From Timaviella obliquedivisa GSE-PSE-MK23-08B (lineage in GTDB: Bacteria; Cyanobacteriota; Cyanobacteriia; Elainellales; Elainellaceae): a DNA stretch of 64,000 nucleotides. Every line of letters starts with the position of its first letter. The first letter of the stretch is position 1. Where the stretch lies: assembly GCA_019358855.1 (NCBI GenBank), contig JAHHII010000010.1, positions 62,001-126,000 of the forward strand, given 5' to 3'. Under the pieces are notes generated by a model. It was not told the origin of the DNA. It did not search any database and saw nothing but the letters and a program-made list of their open reading frames with translations. Made by a program: the position numbers and the translations under genes. Shown here piece by piece: positions 17,173-27,864 of the stretch.

Positions 17173-18120
17173 ATGACTGCCACCCTCAAAACTACGCCTC
17201 GTCTCGCCTCTCAATTGGTGAACGGCATCCTTGCCATCAAACCATTAGCTGCCCTCGCTAAACATCAAGCCCGCTCCATGATGATTAAACGTGCAGAATC
17301 GATTGGCGTTTACTGGCGGCAAGAAGTTCAAATCTTGCGATCGCGGGGCAGCCAAGCCGAATTTGCTCCTGAGTGGGAAACCGAACTCGCTCAAGTCAAA
17401 AACCCTAACCTCACCTATCCTGACTATTACCTTCGCCCTTTCCATGCCTACGAACAAGGCAACATGAGTTGGGAAGCTGCCATGGAAGTAGAAGTGGCAG
17501 CCCATGCTGTTCATGCCAAAATTTGGCAAGATGCGGGAGCCAAAGGAGACGGGATGCTGCGGCAAAGCTATCACGACGTTTTGCAGAAGCAGATTGCGAT
17601 CGCTCCCCAAGCCATTCTAGACATAGGCTGTAGCGTTGGGATGAGCACCTTTGCGTTGCAGAACATTTATCCTCAAGCGCAAATTACTGGGCTAGATTTG
17701 TCGCCCTACTTTTTAGCGATCGCTCAATACCAGTCCTTTCAGCGCTCTACCCAGCCTGCTCCGACCTGGCTCCACGCTGCCGCCGAAGCCACTGGGCTGC
17801 CTGATGCTTCCTACGATCTCGTTTCGGCACACTTAGTTTTCCATGAGTTGCCCCAACCTGCGGCGATCGCCATTCTTCAAGAAGCTCGTCGCCTTCTTCG
17901 CCCCGGCGGGCACCTCGCCATCATGGACATGAATCCCCAATCCGAGGTCTATGCCCAGATGCCTCCCTACATCCTCACCCTGCTCAAAAGCACCGAACCC
18001 TACCTCGACCAATACTTCGCCCTTGATCTTGCTCAAGTCATTTATGACGCAGGCTTCGATCGCCCCACCATTACCTCCAATAGCTCCCGCCACCGAACCC
18101 TCGTTGCCCAGGTGCGTTAA
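17173..18120 (+). CDS. Class I SAM-dependent methyltransferase
   Basis: A 315-residue protein with a methyltransferase domain in its second half. SAM-binding motif I is AILDIGCSVGMSTFAL (about residues 150-165) with an acidic end at TGLDLSPYFL; later motifs are SYDLVSAHLVFHEL and EARRLLRPGGHLAIMDMNP. The first 120 residues are a family-specific helical region (YYLRPFHAYEQGNMSWEAAMEVE) found in a group of cyanobacterial and plant-like methyltransferases of unknown substrate. The ATG at 17173 is chosen; an upstream TTG at 17131 is part of a promoter-like TTGACA sequence. Confidence 0.83.
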   Translation: MTATLKTTPRLASQLVNGILAIKPLAALAKHQARSMMIKRAESIGVYWRQEVQILRSRGSQAEFAPEWETELAQVKNPNLTYPDYYLRPFHAYEQGNMSWEAAMEVEVAAHAVHAKIWQDAGAKGDGMLRQSYHDVLQKQIAIAPQAILDIGCSVGMSTFALQNIYPQAQITGLDLSPYFLAIAQYQSFQRSTQPAPTWLHAAAEATGLPDASYDLVSAHLVFHELPQPAAIAILQEARRLLRPGGHLAIMDMNPQSEVYAQMPPYILTLLKSTEPYLDQYFALDLAQVIYDAGFDRPTITSNSSRHRTLVAQVR

Positions 18121-18177
18121 AATACAGCCACAAAAATATTCCTAAGTTCACCCTTTAAGGGTCGTGGGGCACATTCA

Positions 18178-18402
18178 TCAAGCAGAATTCGCATAAGCTG
18201 TCAGCAGTTCCTTTGCCAAGTAAAGGTCTGCGATCGCTTGCTCACGCCCAACACTGGGAAAATGATCTAGGAATTCATTGAGTGGATTGCCCGCTTCGAG
18301 ATAATCGAGCAACGTTTTCATTGGCACACGAGTTCCAACAAAAATAGGAGTTCCTCCTAATATTTCAGGGTCGCTATGAATCACACGCGCTGCAATTGTC
18401 AT
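18178..18402 (-). CDS. DUF433 protein (antitoxin-like), without a partner
   Basis: A 74-residue DUF433 protein: ARVIHSDPEILGGTPIFVGTRVPMKTLLDYLEAG is the family's hallmark and the rest is a short helical DNA-binding-like domain (EFLDHFPSVGREQAIADLYLAKELL). DUF433 genes usually pair with a downstream DUF5615 PIN-like toxin. Here the next gene downstream is the convergent methyltransferase, so no toxin is present. It may be a remnant of a toxin-antitoxin pair or a free-standing regulator. Confidence 0.82.
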   Translation of the reverse strand: MTIAARVIHSDPEILGGTPIFVGTRVPMKTLLDYLEAGNPLNEFLDHFPSVGREQAIADLYLAKELLTAYANSA

Positions 18403-18655
18403 ATCAGTTATCCGATAGCAGGAATCTACTCGATCTTAGCCTACGACTAACTGCTCAGAACGCTTATTAAAAGCGATCGCCCCAACACTAAACTTAGAGT
18501 AGCTTTCAACCTTAGATGTGAACAGATGTGCCTCCGATACTGTCACCACCTAGACTAATTGGCATAATAGTTGCGCTCAGCGGCTGTAAATAACCTCAAA
18601 CTTAGTACCAGCGAATTCCTTCAGTCTGCTGCAACATGATTGTTTGGGCTGATGG

Positions 18656-19129
18656 CTACACCTCGCTTTTTATTGGGTAGCTATGCAGAAACTTACTAAC
18701 ATCTTCGATTAGCTCCCAAACCTCTTCTTTTGAAGGAGGGTTAGATACTGCATGACTACAACGATTTCGAACATCACCCATGACTTGAATGCGTCGATGT
18801 TGTGTTTGATCATAAATCCTTGCAGATTTCAGTGTTTCACTTAGTGGGTCAATTGTATTACCACGTAGTACGAGAGGGGGGATTTGACTAACGCACAATG
18901 CTCTCAAATGCTCTTCAAGAACGACTCCAGCCATTGCTCCAGCCGCAGGAAAATAACCAGTCTTGAAAAGGACTTTTGCCTCAAACAAAGGGTCACTTGC
19001 CTCTTCCCTAGATGAAGGACTGCTTAGAATTTCTTGAACGACTGTTTTGAAACCAAACCATCTTGTCTTTGTAGCCTCAGTACCCGCTGGACGACGCGAA
19101 ATCGCGGCACGAATTTGAGGGTTGGTCAC
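18656..19129 (-). CDS. HEPN-domain protein, in frame with the upstream DUF262 gene
   Basis: As read, a 157-residue protein from a GTG start. Residues 45-150 form a HEPN domain (EAKVLFKTGYFPAAGAMAGVV, then GDVRNRCSHAVSNPPSKEEV) with the ribonuclease-type motif R-x4-H at R121-H126. The first 35 residues (NPQIRAAISRRPAGTEATKT, RWFGFKTVVQEIL) do not belong to HEPN. They look like the normal C-terminus of a DUF262 protein. The frame is continuous with the DUF262 gene upstream apart from one TAA at 19172-19174, with 14 open codons between. HEPN ribonucleases are common in toxin and phage-defence systems. Either this is the 3' half of an inactivated fusion gene or it is expressed separately by restart or readthrough. 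Confidence 0.7.
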   Translation of the reverse strand: MTNPQIRAAISRRPAGTEATKTRWFGFKTVVQEILSSPSSREEASDPLFEAKVLFKTGYFPAAGAMAGVVLEEHLRALCVSQIPPLVLRGNTIDPLSETLKSARIYDQTQHRRIQVMGDVRNRCSHAVSNPPSKEEVWELIEDVSKFLHSYPIKSEV

Positions 19130-19171
19130 AATGTAAAACTTATAAGCCTCGAAAATAGATTTTGCTACAGG

Positions 19172-20137
19172 TTAAACTTTTGAGGGTGGATGTCCTATAA
19201 GAGCAGATGCCTGAATATCAAGGGCAGAGATGGAGAATTTCTTTTCCCATCGCCCCTCATCTTGCGATGCTCCTTCATCCACAGAATAAAGTCGTCCTGA
19301 ATGCTCACCAAACACTATGTAAACGTTCTGCATAGATTGCTGAAACATTGTTCTAAGCTCAGCAACCTGCACTTTCTCTTTAGGTGCGTATCTACCCATG
19401 TAGTCGTTAAGAAATCGCTTTAAATTACCTGCATAGTGGTCGATTCTATTCGTAAATGAGAAGAATCGAAGAATCATTTCACGTTCAATGAATCGTGATT
19501 CTGGAGAGTTATGACCTTTGATTTTCCGCCAATTACCATCCTGCTCCAGCTCTGTCAGCAAATCGCAGAACAAACCTCGATAAACACAATTTCTAATTTC
19601 CTGTTCATTTAGTGCCATCGCTCCACGATTTAATCTCTCAAAGATTTCATAACGCAAATCTTGATTTGTTCCCGCGTCAATGACAATGCTGCGGATAGGA
19701 GCATCCATAATCTTTTCTTGATCTTGCTCAGACAGTTCCTGAAAAAGCTTACCGTTTAGACTACTTAATTTTTGAAGCTTCTGTAATTTGAAGTTATTGG
19801 TAACAAATTTAATTAACGTTGTCAAACGTTGCTGTCCGTCAACAACTTCAAGCTTCCCTGTTTCAAGACGCACAAAGTAGAGGGGCGGAATCGGTATTTG
19901 CAATAACAATGACTCTATAAGGCGTGATGGCAACTCAGGTTTCAGTTCCCAGACATACTCACGCTGGTAATGGGGTTGTGGATTAATCTGTCCCCGCTCA
20001 AACTTGTCACGCAGTGTCGAAATAGTCCAGTCGTGAGGTTGGCTAGCAACAGGTCGAGCATCAGGTTTATCTGCCACCTCTTCTACTTCGGGTTCAAGCT
20101 CTGCGTAAACTTCATCCGTTTCATAAGTATCTATCAT
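19172..20137 (-). CDS. DUF262 (GmrS/ParB-like) protein, interrupted 5' part of a DUF262-HEPN fusion
   Basis: A 321-residue DUF262 protein. The ParB-like nucleotidase core has PHYQREYVW (56-63), LIESLLLQIPIPPLYF and VVDGQQRLTTL with the DGQQR motif at 100-104. DUF262 is the N-terminal part of GmrSD-type modification-dependent restriction enzymes and of several defence proteins. The usual C-terminal third is cut short at GRWEKKFS...GHPPSKV by TAA at 19172-19174, but reading past the stop in the same frame restores it (PVAKSIFEAYKFYI, then the start of the HEPN protein). Changing one base of the stop (for example to GAA) would give one protein of 493 residues. The N-terminal 30 residues are acidic. 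Confidence 0.72.
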   Translation of the reverse strand: MIDTYETDEVYAELEPEVEEVADKPDARPVASQPHDWTISTLRDKFERGQINPQPHYQREYVWELKPELPSRLIESLLLQIPIPPLYFVRLETGKLEVVDGQQRLTTLIKFVTNNFKLQKLQKLSSLNGKLFQELSEQDQEKIMDAPIRSIVIDAGTNQDLRYEIFERLNRGAMALNEQEIRNCVYRGLFCDLLTELEQDGNWRKIKGHNSPESRFIEREMILRFFSFTNRIDHYAGNLKRFLNDYMGRYAPKEKVQVAELRTMFQQSMQNVYIVFGEHSGRLYSVDEGASQDEGRWEKKFSISALDIQASALIGHPPSKV

Positions 20138-20298
20138 TTTGCTACAAGTTATTACGTGTACGCTTTGACCCGATGCATTCTAAGCCAAAATCTTCTATCC
20201 AAGCACTTTTAGAGGCACTACTTTACCCCGCATCTCATCCGCACAATACCTTAAGCAAGATGGCAGCAGAATTTTAAGACGCGATCGCCCCACTAACT

Positions 20299-21165
20299 CT
20301 ACACAGTCGCAAATGCAGGCACTTGCCGCTGGGCGATCGCCGCCTCCTGCTTCAATCCATAGACCTCACAGGAATTATTCGGGCTTTCAATCAGCTTCAC
20401 CTTGTGTAGCTTTGCCCCGATCGCTCGAATCGGTTGCTCCAGCAAATCCCGAATGTGAATTGCAATATTTTCAGCCGTAGGAACCACCTCAGCAAAGTAA
20501 GGAATATCCTTATTCAAAAACGTATGGTCAAACGGCTCCACCACAAACTCATCCACTGCTTTTTGAAACGCCACCAAATCCGCAATCATCCCTGTGCGGG
20601 GTTCAATTTCGCCCTGAATTGTCACTTCTAAGTGGTAGTTGTGCCCATGCCCATTTACCCTGGCGCACTTGCCATAAATTTCCGAATTTTGCTCTAGGGT
20701 TAGGGTCGGCAACGCCAGACGGTGAGCCGCGCTGAAGTGTGTACTAATGGTGAGATAAGCTTCCATATTGTGACCCTTGTATTCTGCCCAAAGTTCAGGA
20801 TGTTCAAAAAGTTGAATGCGCACCAGCGGTAAATGTGCCGCCAGCCTTTGCCAAATCACTCGCGCTATGTTTTCTGTAGTGGGTAAGCCTTGCTGAAACT
20901 CCTCCCAAGCCTCATTGAGGTAAGAAAAATCAAGTTGGCTCGTTACTTCCCGCTTAATCACCTGCTTCACATCAGATAGGTTCAGCACCATGCCATACTC
21001 GTCCAAATCCCCTTCCATGGATACGTAAAGGACGTAGTTGTGCCCATGCCCAGGGAAACGGGTACAAAGCCCAAATTTTTCAATGTTCTCAGCCTCGCTT
21101 AGCTCTGGCAACCAGTAACGATGGCTCGCAGAGAACTGGGCTCGGCGATCGATGATGCATTTCAT
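20299..21165 (-). CDS. 6-carboxytetrahydropterin synthase-like protein, tandem two-domain
   Basis: A 288-residue protein made of two PTPS/QueD domains. The first (about 1-135) has FSASHRYW and CTRFPGHGHNY; the second (about 136-275) has FSAAHRL and CARVNGHGHNYHLE. Both keep the zinc-binding His residues and the catalytic-type Cys, so both active sites look complete. The family converts dihydroneopterin triphosphate to 6-carboxytetrahydropterin (queuosine path) or to 6-pyruvoyl-tetrahydropterin; cyanobacteria also make pterin glycosides. Tgt, the last step of queuosine insertion, is encoded 2.3 kb away, but which pathway this protein serves is not settled. Confidence 0.85.
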   Translation of the reverse strand: MKCIIDRRAQFSASHRYWLPELSEAENIEKFGLCTRFPGHGHNYVLYVSMEGDLDEYGMVLNLSDVKQVIKREVTSQLDFSYLNEAWEEFQQGLPTTENIARVIWQRLAAHLPLVRIQLFEHPELWAEYKGHNMEAYLTISTHFSAAHRLALPTLTLEQNSEIYGKCARVNGHGHNYHLEVTIQGEIEPRTGMIADLVAFQKAVDEFVVEPFDHTFLNKDIPYFAEVVPTAENIAIHIRDLLEQPIRAIGAKLHKVKLIESPNNSCEVYGLKQEAAIAQRQVPAFATV

Positions 21166-21216
21166 AGGCGTAAGGAGTGTTAAGTTCCGTAACTTACCTA
21201 GAATAACAAGGTTGAG

Positions 21217-21984
21217 TCAGAAATGACTTTGAAAAGCCGTTAGACTAATTAACAAAATCGCCTCCGTCCACTCCACCACAGCCCCATAAGTATCCCCCGT
21301 ATGCCCCCCCAGCTTACGGTTGAACCAGGCAGGAACAAGCAAGGCGATCGCCACCCCACTCAGTAACCCCACCCCCAGCCATCGTGCATTCAAAAACACA
21401 AAAATGGGCAGCAAGTTCAGCAGTAGCAACATTAGCAGCGACGGCACCACATCTCGCCAAGACCGAAGGGCTGCCTTATGGAAGGCTCCTTTACCCGTTG
21501 GTTTTAAGTACGGATAACGCGCGATCGCCACCTGCTGCGCCCAGCGTCCCCAGCCTGCTACCAATGGCAATAAAAACCATCGCCAGTCTGGTAATTCTGC
21601 CAACGCCGCAGTCTTGAGTAAGAGGAGCGCGATCGCCGCGATCGCCCCAAAAGCGCCCGTATGGCTATCCACCATCACCTCCAGTCGCCGCTGCGGATCG
21701 GTCACTGCCAGCCCATCCGCAGTATCCATTGCCCCATCTAGGTGCAGTCCGCCTGTAATCGTAACCCAAGCCACCACCACTACCGTGCTCCGGGTCAAAA
21801 TAGGCATCCCGACAAGTTGTAAGCTTTGATCAAGTAGCCCTAGCAAAGCTCCAATTCCTAGCCCAATGAGCGGCGCTAAACGCGCAACCTGTCGAAAGTC
21901 CAGCGTCCAGGCAGGAACCGGAATGCAGGTATAGAAGGCGATCGCCGCCATGACACTTGCCACCCCATCTGCCAAGAATTTCAT
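21217..21984 (-). CDS. cobS: Adenosylcobinamide-GDP ribazoletransferase CobS
   Basis: CobS joins adenosylcobinamide-GDP and alpha-ribazole in the last steps of cobalamin (in cyanobacteria, pseudocobalamin) synthesis, in the inner membrane. The 255-residue protein has several membrane helices and the family motif [17 protein letters not shown] followed by [18 protein letters not shown]. It starts with ATG at 21984, 52 bp downstream of the start region of the pterin synthase's 3' neighbour, and may be read with that gene's transcript only in part. No other cob gene is near. Confidence 0.92.
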   Translation of the reverse strand: MKFLADGVASVMAAIAFYTCIPVPAWTLDFRQVARLAPLIGLGIGALLGLLDQSLQLVGMPILTRSTVVVVAWVTITGGLHLDGAMDTADGLAVTDPQRRLEVMVDSHTGAFGAIAAIALLLLKTAALAELPDWRWFLLPLVAGWGRWAQQVAIARYPYLKPTGKGAFHKAALRSWRDVVPSLLMLLLLNLLPIFVFLNARWLGVGLLSGVAIALLVPAWFNRKLGGHTGDTYGAVVEWTEAILLISLTAFQSHF

Positions 21985-22100
21985 AGTTTCTCCTGAACGT
22001 CGTAGGGTTTAATCGTATTAAAGAATTACGCTGACAAAAAGAGGTAAGGGAAAGTGCGAACACTCGCTTCCCCTTGCCTCTTCATCGTTCACTGTACTTA

Positions 22101-22394
22101 GGGAGTTGCGTGAAAATAAAACCCCAGTGAGATGCATTGACTTATCAGCCCCCTAAATCCCCCATTCTGGGGCAGGGCTGATCTATTGAAAGAAGGAAAA
22201 TACCTCTGCTCCTTATCCTTCTGTTGAGTATCGGTAGACACCCATATAAGCTCAAACCCAAGAATGCCGGTCATGAGGTTTTCCTCTAATCAATAGATCA
22301 GCCCTGCCATTCTGGGGGACTTCGAAAGGTTCGGAAGTCCCCCAGAATGGGGGATTTAGGGGGCGATTCGGGACGTTATTTAATTGCAACTCCC
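22101..22394. mobile_element. MITE family A, copy 2, split by another element
   Basis: Ends are GGGAGTTGCG (22101-22110) and TTGCAACTCCC (22384-22394), flanked on both sides by TTA. When the 138-bp element at 22171-22308 and one copy of its target duplication are removed, the rest is the same hairpin MITE as at 14699-14850, with a nearly perfect GC-rich stem. Confidence 0.75.
22171..22308. mobile_element. 138-bp inverted-repeat element nested in a MITE
   Basis: Ends are perfect 18-bp inverted repeats (GGCAGGGCTGATCTATTG) that extend imperfectly inward. CATTCTGGG is present at both junctions, giving a 7-9 bp target duplication depending on where the ends are drawn. The interior has no coding capacity. 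It inserted into the left arm of the family A hairpin. Confidence 0.72.
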
Positions 22395-22869
22395 TTAGCA
22401 CGCAGCGAATGCAATAGGTTCAGCCCTATCGCTGAACTTCTCAACCCTACTTCTCATTCATAATGAAAACGTCAAATGGGCAAAAACTACAAACTTTAGA
22501 GGTTGCACAAAGCGGATTTTACGTAACTTCCGTAAATCCAGTTAAGAGATTGTTCAGAGACTTGAGATATTATTGGTTCAAGTACAATTTTTATAGCCGC
22601 TAGGGTTAAATCTTTAACCCGTTCTAGCCTCATTCCCCGGAGGTCAAAGCGATCGCCTTAAACTTGCACTTGTGAGTATTACGGTTACTCACTTTCTATT
22701 CTCGCGAGTTTTCAGCTTTTTAGAAGTGTACCCATTTCAAATTGACGAGTAGCAGTTTATCCAATCCCTTGTGTTAAGCAATCGTCCACAGATGCAGGCA
22801 AGGTTTTTTCCGCCCATTTACCAGTCGTTCAACCAAAGGTCATTCGCTCGACCTAAGGCTTCCTCACCT
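22395..22869 (+). other. Gene-free stretch with several small inverted repeats
   Basis: About 475 bp without a supported gene. It holds inverted repeats TTCAGC...GCTGAA (22419-22436), TTTACG...CGTAAA (22520-22537) and GGGTTAAA...TTTAACCC (22605-22622). It probably carries the promoter and leader of the gene that starts at 22870. Confidence 0.4.
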
Positions 22870-23349
22870 ATGAGCTACGATAAACTCCCTGGAAATACTC
22901 ATTTGCCTGCGCCTTGTATTGTTGACACAGGCATCGTGGTTAACAAACAAGACATGCGCCGTCTACTCTGCGATTTGAGCCGAGTTCGCTACTGTTACAC
23001 CCAAGACAACGATGTTCTGACAGAAGATGAAGGTTACCTACTAGAGGTATTTTCCGACCCTCAGCGCTCGACCCTGGTAGCCAACCACACTCTTTATATC
23101 AACGTTCATAGCTTTGATTGTTTGAAGCTAGAGCGAGTGCCCAAAGGACAGTCTTCGGCACCTGAACAGCAGGCTTGTTTTGACTTGATTCAAGACAATC
23201 GTCAGCTTCGCCTCATTCCCCTTACCAATCCGCTTCAAGAGCAAACCAGTCGCCACCTTAACGCGGCAGCGCTAGAAGCAGTGGTTGCAGAAGTTTTATC
23301 TGCCAGCTGGGACGTCCGGATTGATGATGAAGAAAACTTTCCTTCCTAA
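22870..23349 (+). CDS. Conserved-looking protein of unknown function
   Basis: A 159-residue soluble protein that I do not recognise. It begins SYDKLPGNTHLPAPCIVDTG and contains MRRLLCDLSRVRYCYTQDNDVLTEDEGYLLEVF, an evenly mixed alpha/beta sequence with acidic patches, and ends acidic (DDEENFPS). No membrane segment or signal peptide is seen. The frame is open from a GTG at 22771, but the ATG at 22870 removes a low-complexity, Arg/Phe/Pro-rich lead that looks non-coding. An intrinsic terminator follows at 23378. Confidence 0.6.
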   Translation: MSYDKLPGNTHLPAPCIVDTGIVVNKQDMRRLLCDLSRVRYCYTQDNDVLTEDEGYLLEVFSDPQRSTLVANHTLYINVHSFDCLKLERVPKGQSSAPEQQACFDLIQDNRQLRLIPLTNPLQEQTSRHLNAAALEAVVAEVLSASWDVRIDDEENFPS

Positions 23350-23377
23350 AAGTCTCTTCCCTTAGAGAGATTCTCAG

Positions 23378-23413
23378 CAGCTAGATATCCGTTTTGGCTA
23401 TCTAGCTGGTTTT
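23378..23413 (+). terminator. Intrinsic terminator
   Basis: CAGCTAGATA pairs with TATCTAGCTG across an 11-base loop and is followed by GTTTTAGG. It lies 28 bp after the unknown gene's stop codon. Confidence 0.7.
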
Positions 23414-23453
23414 AGGTTAATTCGTTTAACCTGATCTTGTGACCTAATCTTGA

Positions 23454-25522
<2,069 letters not shown>

Positions 25523-25613
25523 TCAGGCTCCGAAATCAATATATTAGTGGGGCAATACGTTAGCGGGGCTAGTCGCTATTCTGTCATATTATTCTGTAAA
25601 AAAAGCTTCATAT

Positions 25614-26339
25614 TTACCCTGCCAAAATTTCGCCCGCCGACTGATCGAGTAACCAATAGAGTTCGCCTGCAGGTTGAATCAACCGAGAAGGATAGGCTAG
25701 ATCATCCCCTGTTTCAGCAAAGATTTGGGTCAGAGCGGGCTGTTTAGAGGCTCCTGCAACAACGAAAAAGACGCAGCGAGCATGGTTAATGAGGGGAACT
25801 GTGAAGGTGAGACGAGGCTGACCATCTTTGTTGCCCACGGCAATGAGGCGATCGCTTACTTTCAACGCTGGCGTGTGGGGAAACAGTGATGCGGTATGCC
25901 CATCATCCCCCATGCCCAGCAGCACAATATCGAAAACTGGGAAGATTTCTGAAGAGGTATTAAAGAATTCGTAAAGCTGGATTTCATGCTTCTGAGCCGC
26001 CATCGCGGGTTCTGGTTCATCGGTGGGCATCGGATGAATGTTGCCCTCTGGAATAGGGACTTTGCTAAGCCATGCCGATCGCGCCATGCCTTCATTACTA
26101 TCAGGATGAGCCGGGGGCACATAGCGTTCGTCGCCCCAAAAAACATGGATTTTGTCCCAGGGTAAATCTTGAGTAGCGATCGCCTCGTACAAGGGCTTGG
26201 GCGTGCTGCCTCCCGATAAAGCAATAGTGCAGATACCTCGCTCTTTGACCGCTGCCATCATTTTCTTAAGGACAAGTTGCAGCGATCGCTCAATCAACGC
26301 ATCGGTACTGGGCAAAATTTCCAGAGATTTGTTAGTCAT
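25614..26339 (-). CDS. pgl: 6-phosphogluconolactonase
   Basis: Pgl hydrolyses 6-phosphogluconolactone in the oxidative pentose phosphate pathway, in cyanobacteria the main source of NADPH in the dark. The 241-residue protein has the family motifs IALSGGSTPKPLYEAI (about 39-54), FWGDERYVPPAHPDSNEG and LLGMGDDGHTASLFPHT. It is of normal length. The zwf and opcA genes are not in the window. A decayed hicAB pair lies directly upstream. Confidence 0.94.
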   Translation of the reverse strand: MTNKSLEILPSTDALIERSLQLVLKKMMAAVKERGICTIALSGGSTPKPLYEAIATQDLPWDKIHVFWGDERYVPPAHPDSNEGMARSAWLSKVPIPEGNIHPMPTDEPEPAMAAQKHEIQLYEFFNTSSEIFPVFDIVLLGMGDDGHTASLFPHTPALKVSDRLIAVGNKDGQPRLTFTVPLINHARCVFFVVAGASKQPALTQIFAETGDDLAYPSRLIQPAGELYWLLDQSAGEILAG

Positions 26340-26373
26340 TTTGAGTTAGGTATGAATCATTGGGCTAGGAATA

Positions 26374-26586
26374 TTATGCTGCGATTTCAACATAGGCAGA
26401 TGAAGGAGGGGGCTAGGGAACAGCTAATCCTTCTAGTTTTAAGCCCTCTAGATAGAAGACGATTGCTTCCCGCATGTTTCTGCTCAACGTCGGACTGCGT
26501 GACTCTAGTAGGGCAACCTGGTAAGTCTGGGGAGTCGGCAGAAAATATCCAGTTTCAGTAGGCTCGATCACTACAAGATATTTCAT
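26374..26586 (-). pseudogene. hicB: hicB antitoxin pseudogene
   Basis: The frame from ATG at 26586 to TAA at 26374 reads MKYLVVIEPTETGY, then loses similarity, then resumes with NMREAIVFYLEGLKLEGLAVP, a TAG stop, and PPPSSAYVEIAA. The missing middle (SADSPDLPGC...SDVEQK) is found in another frame. So the gene has two compensating frameshifts and one internal stop compared with a normal HicB. The amino-acid similarity to HicB on both sides is clear. It overlaps the hicA remnant by one base (TGATG), as in intact pairs. Confidence 0.78.
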
Positions 26587-26772
26587 CACTTCAAACCCGT
26601 TTGTTTCAGAATACTGTTCAATGTTCCTGATGCTAGATCGTCTCCTAGTTTTCCAGGGATAGTTACTAACCTAGACTTGCTAGGATGGCTTCTACTAACG
26701 ACAGCTACCTCTAGTGCGAGCCAAGTACCATCCGTCTTCTTCTGTTAGCTTAATAATTTCCCTAACTTTCAT
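26586..26772 (-). pseudogene. hicA: hicA toxin pseudogene
   Basis: From ATG at 26772 the frame reads MKVREIIKLTEEDGWYLARTRGSCR and then two TAG stops; after a one-base shift it continues HPSKSRLVTIPGKLGDDLAS and GTLNSILKQTGLK, the normal end of a HicA mRNA interferase. The catalytic His of the GSHR motif is Cys here. Together with the neighbouring hicB remnant this is a dead type II toxin-antitoxin module. Confidence 0.78.
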
Positions 26773-27059
26773 TAGTCTCAAGAGTAGAGAGAGGACAGAG
26801 ATTTGTCAATTTGAGACTCACAAGATTGCTCTAGCCCGATCGATACAATTTGTTGCATTGTTAAAGTTCTGGGGCATTCTACGGTTGAGTTTTTTTGAGT
26901 TACTATCAAGAGTCTTTATTAATTAACAGCTAATTGAAGTCATCAACGGCTGATCAGCCTCCTGCATTCAACACCTTTTAGTAGAGCTTTAGACATTTGT
27001 CCCGCTCATTTAGCTTGTCCAAAATCCAATCTAGCAGTCACTAAACCTAACTTTTTGCC

Positions 27060-27839
27060 ATGCGTTCAACAAAACCTAGCCTATCTTCCTCTACTCTGAT
27101 CTCACGCACTCTTAAAACAGTGGGTGTCGTCATCATTTTGGCGATTCTGCTCGATATTGGCATTGCGGCTATTCCTTACAACTTTGCCGATCGCCTCTGG
27201 CAAATTGGGTTTACGACTTCACTGGTCGATCGCGGGATTGTGCCGATGGTTGGCATTGTGCTGTTTTTGACCGGGTTTTGGATTGATAGCAATTTAGAGA
27301 GTGAGCCAGGGCGCAAGAGTTGGTTTGCAGAACCCAGGTTTTGGGCACTCGCTTTGGCTAGCCTTTTGGGTGCCCTTTACTTGATTCTTTTTCCTCTGCA
27401 CTTAAGCAATGTGGGCTGGAGCAACCAGCAAGCTTTAGAGCAAATTAGCCAAAAAGCAAAACAAGCCGAGACTGAGTTAGGCAATCAACTTACCACCGAA
27501 GTTAACTCCCAGCGATCGCAAATTAGCCAGCTTATTGCCACCAATGATGAGCAGTTAGGGCAACTAGTGACCAATAACCAACTCTCTAAGGAACAAGCCG
27601 ACTTAATTCGCAGATTTAAGGCAGATCCCAAAGCCGTCGAGCCGTTTCTTAACCAACGCATTGAAGAAACCAAAACCCAGCTTCAAACCCGAGTTGGCAC
27701 TGAAAAGCTAGAAGCTGAGAAAAAAGCAAAGACAGAATCTCTTAAATCTGGACTCAGAATCGGCATTAGCAGTCTGCTCTTGGCAGCGGGCTTTATTACG
27801 ATTGGCTGGACAGGGCTTCGTAATATTCGGCAACTTTAG
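27060..27839 (+). CDS. HpsJ-like four-helix membrane protein
   Basis: A 259-residue membrane protein with three hydrophobic helices near the N-terminus (about 20-38, 58-75, 92-112), a long charged, Gln/Glu-rich helical region (about 120-225) and a final helix (about 232-250). This layout matches the HpsJ family, named after a hormogonium polysaccharide secretion gene of Nostoc. A glycosyltransferase gene follows 25 bp later, which fits a role in polysaccharide export or motility (inference). The assignment rests on topology and general similarity. Confidence 0.55.
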   Translation: MRSTKPSLSSSTLISRTLKTVGVVIILAILLDIGIAAIPYNFADRLWQIGFTTSLVDRGIVPMVGIVLFLTGFWIDSNLESEPGRKSWFAEPRFWALALASLLGALYLILFPLHLSNVGWSNQQALEQISQKAKQAETELGNQLTTEVNSQRSQISQLIATNDEQLGQLVTNNQLSKEQADLIRRFKADPKAVEPFLNQRIEETKTQLQTRVGTEKLEAEKKAKTESLKSGLRIGISSLLLAAGFITIGWTGLRNIRQL

Positions 27840-27864
27840 GGCAACTTAAGGCGGACAAAAGGCT

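Noticed and set aside
20173-20277. 34-codon frame on the + strand between the DUF262 and pterin synthase genes
   Set aside because: No ribosome binding site, no recognisable family and a length expected by chance.
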